A stretch of 64,000 nt of DNA from Valencia hispanica (Eukaryota; Chordata; Actinopteri; Cyprinodontiformes; Valenciidae): NCBI GenBank assembly GCA_963556495.2, contig OY747702.1, positions 7,860,280-7,924,279 on the forward strand, written 5' to 3'. A program made the position numbers and the translations under genes. Positions 56,474 through 64,000 of this stretch are shown here, piece by piece (position 1 is the first letter of the stretch; every line of letters starts with the position of its first letter). A model generated the notes under the pieces. It saw only the letters and a list, made by a program, of their open reading frames with translations, searched no databases and was not told the DNA's origin.

Positions 56474-57963
56474 CTCAAATGTATCAGATTATTCTATAAA
56501 TTGGTTAAAATCTACAGTTCTTCCAATCAATTGTTCTGTCCAGAATCCAACTAATACACAACTGCAGTCAGGGAATATTACCTATTTAGGTATCAATGTC
56601 TCACCAAGACTGGCAGATTTAATAACGTTAAACTACATCCCACTTTTAAAAAAAGTGGAAGATGATCTTGCCAGATGGAAATCTCTACCCATATCACTTA
56701 TGGGAGGGGTTGCTTCAAAAAAAATGATGGTTTTGCCCAGAATCAACTACTTATTCTCAATGATCCCAAGTAAACCATCACTAGACTGGTTTAGATCTCT
56801 GGACTCCTATCTCTACATTTCTTTGGAAAGATAAACCTCCACGTATCAGCTTAAAAACACTGCAGAAGACCAAAGAAAAAGGAGGTCTAGATCTACCAAA
56901 CTTCCATCATTATTTCTTAGCCAACAGGCTCCAATACATATCAAGATGGTTAAAACATAGCTACCTAGACGAGTCCTGGATAGACGTAGAACAGACACTA
57001 TGTAATAAGATAAAACTTTCAGACCTACCATTTATTAGCTCAAATATAAAACAATATGAATGCTTTAAAAGCATAAATATCAGCTCCTCTCTGACACCAT
57101 GGTGGGAGTTTCTAAAAAAAAAACAGAGTCCACAATAATCCCATGCAGACGTACACCCATCTGGAATAACCCCGACATCTTGCAAAAAAAATGTATGATA
57201 AGTTTCCCAGTCTGGAGGTGCAATGGAGTTGAATACCTGGAACATATATTTGAAGGAACAGACTTTATTCCATTTAATACATTAATTACACAATATGGAA
57301 TTGATAAAAACAAATTCTTAGAATATCAACAAATTAAATCTATTATTAAAGGTAAATTTAGGCTCAATACAGCTGAATTACAAATTCCAGCAAGAGTTTT
57401 AGATTTTCTTAATCTCAACCCCCCCAAATTGCTGTCTAAAATATACAAAACTTTATCTACATTAGATGAATCAATAGCCATCCCTACTTCAAAATGGGAG
57501 GTGGATTTATCAGCCAGCTTTGACCAAAACGTCTGGTCTCAGATATGTTTAAGAACCTTTAAAATAACAAAAAATCCTAATTTGCAATTAATACAATACA
57601 AAATCCTTCATAGAGTACACTATACAGGTCAACGAATGTTTAGGATGGGTTTTACATCGTCTAATACCTGGTTACAATGCACAAGCAATATACCAGATAC
57701 TTATGTTCATGCGCTTTGGTTCTGTCCACCTGTTAAGAAATTGTGGTGCCAGATATGTCACCATGGACACAAAGTCAGTTCTAATGGTTCACATTGCCTT
57801 ATGCATCGCTAAGAAAACTATCCTCCTGAACTGGAAAAATAAAAAAGCTCTTAATATTAATCAGTATAGAAATCTCTTGTTGGACCATATTGGTCTTGAG
57901 ACGGCCTCTGGCTCCATATCTGATCAATCTCTCTGGGCTGCTTTGATCAGCTCCATCACCTAG
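56474..57963 (+). pseudogene. L1 ORF2 C-terminal part (copy 2)
   Basis: Starts inside the RT (DYSINWLKSTVLPINCS, SGNITYLGINVSPRLADLI), past the active site. A frame break near 56834 follows, then GGLDLPNFHHYFLANRLQYI. Another break comes at the A run 57111-57121, then an open frame to ~57760. The CCHC motif is present ([18 protein letters not shown]; the first Cys position differs slightly from copy 1, with Trp for Cys near 57670). About 78 bases found in copy 1 are deleted near 57756. The end reads SISDQSLWAALISSIT, stop at 57961-57963. Confidence 0.88.
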
Positions 57964-60900
57964 TGGGGGTGGGGGGCACTTGGTTTTGTCGTTTGGGACA
58001 CTGTTGCTGATGTGGGGGTTTTGGGGTTAGAGGCGTCTGGGGGGGTCCCCGGGGGGCGGGATCACTGGGCGGATGGGGCGCTGGACGTCGTGGCCGGCCT
58101 GGGGTTGGGCTTTGGGTGGTGACTCCTGATGGCTGCATGAGGTGCCTTGGGGGGGTTGCACTGGCGGACATGGGTTACTGGCCTGGTGGCCGTGCTGCGC
58201 CTGGGTAGGGTCTGGGGTGGGCCTGGGGATTCGGGGCTCGGGGGCGCCGCGCCCCCTGGCTGTGGTCCTTGCTGGGGTCCTTGCTGGGGGTCGGCCGGCG
58301 TGGGGTCTCTGTTGGCTGTGGGGGTCGTGGCCGGCCGGTGGCCGGCATGTGCAGCCGCCTCTCTTTTTTGTCTCTGGGCCGATTGTCATCGCCAGTCCCT
58401 GTATGGGGTCTCGCCTTGTTTGCTGGTTGGGGTGCCTGGCTCCTGGTCACGGCGGCTGGGTGGCGTTTCTGGGCCGGATCAGTCCTTTATTGCACTGGAC
58501 TTGGCTCCTGGGTCTTGGTCTTTGTGTGGGGCGCTGGGGTTGGGCATTTGGCCGGGATCGGTCGGACTTGCGGGTGGACTAGCCGGGTGGTGGGCGTGCA
58601 GGGCAGGTGGGTGGGGCGCTGGGTTTGGTCTCCTGCCGGGCTGTTGAGCAACAGTGGTCGCTCCACAAAGAATGAGGCTGGTGAATGTCGGCCTGGTGGG
58701 TCGGCCGCCCGGCTCATCGGTTTGCTCCTAGTCTGGACAAGTACGAACTCAACCTGGGTGTCTAGTGTCTTTTGTGTTTTGAGAGTAGAGCGAATGTCAG
58801 GGTGGGTTTAGTTCCCCTTCTGGGATGGGGCTGGGGGGACTGCCTTGGGGTCCGTGGGGCTTTGTGGTGCTGTGGCCGTGGGCCCCGGGTCGGACGTGCC
58901 ATGGCCTCCCTCCCCTGGTGGATCCCGGTGAACAGCGGTGCCTATTGGGGTCAGTGGGGGAGCTGGCTCCCTGGGAAGACATTTTGTCTCCCAGTCCTTC
59001 CCTCCCCATCCCTGGACACCTCTGTCCACCCGCTCCATCACTTTACCACTCATATAGGGTCTTGGGGCATGGGCACATCACTGGGGTGCGAGGAGGGGCT
59101 TCCCTCCTCGCTGTCCCGTGGTGTCCTGGGTCCCAATTTTAATATACAACTTAGACACTCCCACTTATAACATTTTCACACGACACATATGTAGGGACTT
59201 TGGGGTGGGCACACTTTTCGGCATCCAGAGGGGGAGCGGTACAATCAGCTTCACCTCTGGTGCCGGTGCCCACTGTTAAACCACATATAGACACTGAGGG
59301 CTCGGGGTGGGGGTTGGGGGATGTGTGGCTGCCTCCCCCACATCCTACCCCTCTGTTTTAAATGCACATTATAACAACACGCATCAACACCATACTCGAG
59401 CGGGAGGATGGAGGCTAGGGGTCTTTTCCCACCCCTGTTCGCTACGGGCCATCAGGGGTTGGGGTCCGGAGGAGGACAGGCGGTCTGGTCGGGGTCCTGG
59501 GCTGTCGGGCTGCTTTGCCACTGTGGGGCCCTTGGCGGTCTGCTTGTCTCCGTCCTAGAAGGTAGGGGGTCCACCTCCCGGGTCCGGGGGCTGGTGACTC
59601 TACTGGGGCATCAGTACCTGGACCTGGGAGCATAAAGTGTGCATGGGGTGTGTGAGTGAGGGTACAGCGTCATTTTTTTGGGTGTCTTGGTGAGTCAGTG
59701 AGAATGTATGTGTTAAAGAGGGAGGGAACGTATGACTGTGTCTGTATGTCTTTGTCTACCTGTCAGGTTGGATCTTGGTCTGCCCCCTCGCCTGGCGCAC
59801 CTCAGGCCTTACACTTAATGGGGGGCCTATTTCCCCTCCGTCACTCCCCGCCGGTGACGGGGGCCCCTGCCTGCCGGTGCGCCGGTGGTCAATCCGGTTC
59901 GGACCTGGTGCGTGCCTGGCCAGGCCTGGGGGGGCCGGTGTGTCGGTCGGCCGATGCGCTGGGCCGATATCTTCCTTTGGTTGGTTGGGGCACCTCTTTT
60001 AGAGGTGCCAGGCTTGGGATTGTTGGGTGGTGCCTGCTCGGTGGCTCGGCGGGATGCGGATCCGGCGTCTCTGCTCGTTTGATCACCTGTTCTGTGCGCA
60101 CTGTGCGTGGCCGGTTCATTGGCGGGTTGGACCGGCCCTGGCCCTTGTTTGAAGCCTGGTCTCGGCGCCCTGCGTTGCGCGGGATCAGGACCCGGGAGCT
60201 GGTACAACTTGGCGTCCAGATGCTGACTGAGCCCGGCCTGGGGATGCTGTCCGTCCCCTGCGGCTATTGGTGGGGCGCTGGGATGTTGGCGGTGGGGATT
60301 GGCCTAGGGCGGAGGCGTCGCGTCGCGGCCGGCCACCGGCCGGCCACCGGCCGCGGCCCCTGCAGTGCCGGGGGCCCCTCGTCGGCCGGTCCCTTGTCGG
60401 GTCCCTGCTGGGGGGTGGGGTGCCCCTGGGCCCCGGCTCCCCCGGTCCGTTGACCGGCCTGCCCTGGCGTGGCCGGTTGCCGGCGGTTGCCCGTGGGCTC
60501 GTCACTGCTGCCCCCCGGGCCCCTGCATAGTGGCCGCTGGATGTTCCGCTGGGGTTCTCCTTTTCACCTCCCTTGGGGGATGCGGTCGGCCCCGCCCGGG
60601 TCCGCCTGGGGCTCTGGCGTTCCTTTGGATGTCTTTGCTCCAATCTCCTTCATGTCTACATCGATTCCTGGGGGACGGATTGATGTCTTCTCACACCAAC
60701 TATCGAACACTCTTATGGAGAAACCTTATATGCACCAGCATGCCAACACACACACATAGATGTGGGGTCTCTGGTGTTTAAGGATATATTCTTGGGCTGA
60801 GGTTATCATTACTAGAGCTTGATTAATCGGTACCATGAGTTTTTCTGTGACATTGTTGTTGTATTTTTTTATCTATTTTTGTGTGATGTGGTTGTGTAAT

Positions 60901-61306
60901 TCTTAAGTTCACAATGTTTGGTTGGTTTTGTCGATGTTCCTTTTTCGTGTTTTGTTTTCCCCCCTCTCTCTGCCATCCTGTGGGTATGGAGGCAGACTTC
61001 AATGTTTTCCTGTGTTTTCTTTGTTCCCCTTCCTCTCTTGTATTTTCAACTCACCCTCTCTCATGACATTTTGTTTCCTACCTCTCTTCTTCATCTTCCT
61101 TCTTTCTTCTCCTTAATTTTCCGTCTCCGTGTCCATAACATCAGGAAATAAAAACCCCAACAATTCATAATAAAGATTTTTCACACATAAATCAAGTGGA
61201 GTACTATAGCAAAAGCTGTACTGCTCCGCTTGTGAAAGTAAATCTGTTGGGCTTCTACTTGGTACTCAGACACCAATTCTGAGCTCCACAGTGCCAAACA
61301 GGACAC

Positions 61307-61308
<2 letters not shown>
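57964..61308 (+). other. L1 3' UTR, long and G-rich (copy 2)
   Basis: About 3.3 kb, strongly G-rich on the sense strand to ~60640, then pyrimidine-rich to ~61130. It ends with AATAAA-like signals (aataaagattttt near 61170). It contains many runs of three or more G (for example gtgggggtggggggcac at 57963-57979) and several ccggccaccggcc-type palindromes. Long frames on both strands, including 59656-60453, are not conserved as proteins between copies and I reject them as genes. Confidence 0.85.
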
Positions 61309-61343
<35 letters not shown>

Positions 61344-61438
61344 AATGTTAATTAATTATGGTTAATCATGAGTAATTCACAGCTGTGCTGTGATTAATTA
61401 GTTAAAAATTGTAATCATTTGACAGCCCTAGTTTACAC

Positions 61439-62490
61439 ATACATTTTTTTCTCACTTCACACAGAAAGATGCAACTCCCCCTGTATAGTTTACTCAGTGT
61501 TCCCTCCCCTTGGATATTATAATATCCTGGATGTATCCATGCATCTGTTTGTATCAATCAATCGACCGTCTAGATTCCCTTCTGCAACCTCCTGATAAGT
61601 TGTTTCCAAATCAACATGTGTAGAAACTGAACATAGATAAGGAAAGCAGTTTTTTTAATGAAGGCTCAACAGAGTTCAAGTTACTATGGTGACATTAAGG
61701 ACTGGTTTGTATTTTATCGGAACTAAAACTTTACTTTCAGTTTGAAGCTTTAGTGGCACTAAGAAAACCTGTTAGTGTGGAGATTTGCACTGTGGAAAAG
61801 AAGAGAAATCCACATTGAAGCATCACTGTGGGGTTACAACAGTGAGCTCTGCAGCTTCCATGTTACCTTAAAACATTTAACCACAGTGCAATATGGTCTA
61901 GGACAGTGTCTGCATAGGAATCCAATCAACAATAAGTAATTTCAGAGAACACAAATGCATAGCTTATTGATTTCTAAAAGTCTGTTATTACATAGCGTAT
62001 TATTGACTACCAGTTTGCGATGTGGAAACATGTTGAGCTAACATGTACTCATTATCTGAGCTTGTTGGTATCTTGACAAATAACTCTTAAAAATAAGCAG
62101 TCAAAGTGAGAAAAGTCCTTGTTTGTTACCTCTGAAATGCTGACTAATTTAAAGGTGGAAAGGGATTTATGTGGCCTGAACGAATATGATGGCAGAGATA
62201 GAGGAAGAGTGTGAAAGAGAAGCCGGCTGTCTTATCTCCCTGCCGTGACGAGGAGTTCAGAGCGCACCAGCACGTGGTTTTCCACACGCCTGTTTGTGAA
62301 AGTGAAAATTTACACCGTTTCCTCTGAATTGTCTCAATTCACTGAACTGTACTCTTGCTTAGAATTACTGTTTTACACAGAACAGAATTTGTTGTGTTCA
62401 GAGATTTTCCTATTCAACTTTCTTTCTTCACATTGAAAATATAAATAAACTGCACTTGGTAAACCCGGATTATTGCCTAAGCCATTCTGA
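61439..62490. other. Intergenic, unassigned
   Basis: No coding or repeat signature that I can name. Confidence 0.35.
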
Positions 62491-62520
62491 TTTTTGTGGT
62501 CTAACTCAGCATGTTCTACG

Positions 62521-62735
62521 ATGACTGACCGGCATTTTTCCCTGTGCTTATCTAAAGTTGAGCTGAGTTTAAAGGAATTCTGCTTATCTTACAACAGCTC
62601 CCTCTATGAGTGTAATGGGGCAACCACAGCCTCTTCCTCTTCCCTTGAAGTAATTTGTGCAGATAATGTGGAATCAAAGGCTTCCATTTTAGCCAACGGA
62701 TCCAGGCGGGGGAGTTCCGATGTGGAAGGTCATAA
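62521..62735 (+). CDS. Possible first coding exon of an unknown gene
   Basis: ATG at 62521 opens MTDRHFSLCLSKVELSLKEF, then SSSSLEVICADNVESKA and GSRRGSSDVEGHKAE, followed by a donor-like GTAGGT at 62736. Composition is protein-like and not repeat-derived. No family is recognised, and no second exon lies before the window ends. The frame is also open upstream to another ATG at 62494. It could be chance. Confidence 0.3.
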
Positions 62736-63084
62736 GGCTGAGGTAGGTCTCCAGTCAAAATCATAAAGGTCAAGACTGTTGTCTGAATGAACTTTACAAC
62801 TTTAGTCAGAGGGTTACAGCCCCCATCATAAACATGAGTGTCACATTTTGAGGCTTTCTGACGTATTTGAATTATTCCTTCTCCAGGGTGAAATGCTTAT
62901 GCTACAAATTACCTTAAAAAAAAATTATGCATAAACTGGAAATTATTGGGCATTTTTCTTTAATCCTAACATGATCCAGTTTCACAGTGTAGTATACTAT
63001 ATGTATACTTACACCTCCACTAACATTTGGCTCAATGATCCTGAGCAAGTTGCAGCTTACCATACCATCTCCATAATTCTGCCA

Positions 63085-64000
63085 GGCTAATTCAATTCAG
63101 TTTATTTAAATAGCGCCAATTCACAACAGATGTCATCTCAAGGCACTTAACAAGAAGTCATTTCAATACATTTATACAAACATTCCAATCAGTTAAAAGT
63201 TTCCTATTTAAGGAATCCCAGCAGATTGCGTCAGTCATTGGCGTGAGGTTGGGCAGACTTTCCAACCACAGCAATCCTTCAGCAATCCCTCATACTGAGC
63301 AAGCATGTTGCGACGGTGGAGAGGAAAAACTCCCCTTTAACAGGAAGAAACCTCCAGCAGAACCAGAACCAGGCTCAGTAGGAGCGGCCATCTGCCACGA
63401 CCGTCTGGGGGTTTGAGAAGACAGAGCAGAGACACAGAAGGAACAGAAGATCCGATATAAGAGTACTCTCTATGTTACATAAAGTAAAAAGTTGATAACA
63501 GGACACAGTGGATGTTCAGCCACTGGGAGCACCATCCCAGTCGATGTCCCCCGTCCAACAGGGCACTGTAGCCAAGCAGGATACCAGACCAGGCATATCT
63601 TCTATGGAGAGAAAAAAACACTGAGAGAACACAAAGTTGAACAGTCGAAATAACAGAATGTACTGTAATACAACTGGAGAGTAGTAGTAGAAAAGGAAGT
63701 AGCAGAGTGAAGAAAATTGGTAAGTCTGTCCTCCAGCAGTCTAAGCCTATAGCAGCATAACTACAGAGATAGCTCAGGAGTGTCTGCCTCACGGACTAAA
63801 GCTGAGAGGGAAGGGAAGGGAAAGGGAAGCTAAAGCAGGAGAAATGTGATCTCTCTTTTTAATATTCCTCAGAACTCTTGGTGCCACATTTTGGATCAAC
63901 TGAAAGCTTTTAATGGCATTTTGTGGACTACCTCATAGTAAAGAATTACAGTAGTCCAGCCTTGAGGTAACAAATGCATGGACTAGTTTCTCAGCATCAC
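63085..64000 (-). mobile_element. Fish interspersed repeat (LINE/SINE-like), minus strand, cut by window edge
   Basis: Left end attcaattcagtttatttaa with agcgccaattcacaacagat is the complement of the tails at 13180, 47041 and 50207. The body includes gaggaaaaactccccttta and aaacctccagcagaaccaga, sequence widespread in fish genomes. No coding frame is recognised. Confidence 0.65.

Larger units (their letters stand above)
56474..61341 (+). mobile_element. L1-type LINE, copy 2, 5'-truncated
   Basis: A plus-strand L1 of 4868 bp with a ~33-base A tail (61309-61341). A 13-bp duplication ggaatgttaatta is at 56461-56473 and 61342-61354. It has the last ~500 residues' worth of ORF2 (56474-57963) and then a ~3.3-kb G-rich 3' UTR. 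It matches copy 1 in the opposite orientation. It has two segments, ~58562-58740 and ~60455-60990, that copy 1 lacks. Confidence 0.94.
55492..61430. mobile_element. hAT-type element shell holding nested insertions
   Basis: Left end TAGGGCTGTCAAAATTAAC. The right-end complement reads TAGGGCTGTCAAATGATTAC. Flanking 8-mers ttttaaac (55484-55491) and gtttacac (61431-61438) agree at 6 of 8 positions, a decayed duplication. The shell contains a Rex1-like piece (56060-56278) and an L1 (56474-61341). Without these the element is roughly 0.85 kb. Confidence 0.75.

Noticed and set aside
58027..60781. Long frames in the second GC-rich block (up to 265 aa)
   Set aside because: Same L1 3' UTR in the other orientation. 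No domain or codon signal.

Overview
The window is vertebrate nuclear DNA, almost certainly from a teleost fish. It has intron-rich genes with GT/AG splice sites and a dense load of fish-type mobile elements: Tc1/mariner, hAT, PIF/Harbinger MITEs, Ty3/gypsy, L1, RTE, Rex1-like LINEs and tRNA-derived SINEs. I see no prokaryotic feature, rRNA, tRNA gene or CRISPR array. Most long open frames are not genes, especially those in the GC-rich blocks at 9-11.6 kb and 58-60.8 kb.

Two host genes can be assembled, both on the minus strand. (1) fchsd1 (F-BAR and double SH3 protein): the start codon and nine coding exons lie between 23909 and 5744. They join in frame with GT/AG borders and give residues 1-279, the F-BAR half. 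The SH3 half is not in the window. (2) A secreted type I short-chain cytokine gene of five phase-0 exons (34613 down to 32297, 154 aa). It looks most like the IL-4/IL-13 group, with the IL-3/IL-5/GM-CSF group as the alternative. A third, weak candidate is a plus-strand first exon at 62521-62735.

Layout: 1-5229 is a decayed Ty3/gypsy element with a 5-bp target duplication. 5230-23909 is fchsd1; its introns hold an L1 (9027-12696), a Rex1-like LINE, a Tc1 relic, two Harbinger-type MITEs (one with a MADF-domain exon), a gypsy fragment and LINE pieces. 23910-32296 is intergenic, with Tc1 relics, SINEs, a MITE nested in a SINE, and microsatellites. 32297-34613 is the cytokine gene. 34614-48500 contains three Tc1-like copies (35347-36933, 43936-45526, 45740-47022), SINEs and a hAT-like MITE. 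48520-52150 is a minus-strand RTE LINE split by a ~900-bp insert with a pyrimidine minisatellite. 53422-54904 is a hAT element with a perfect 8-bp duplication. 55492-61430 is a hAT shell split by a LINE piece and a second L1. 63085-64000 is an interspersed repeat running off the edge.

The elements do not form a system. They record nested insertions, several provable from target-site duplications. The most notable items are the cytokine gene, the L1 family with a multi-kilobase G-rich 3' UTR present as an inverted pair about 47 kb apart, and the MADF-bearing Harbinger MITE. No single undescribed multi-gene system is evident.
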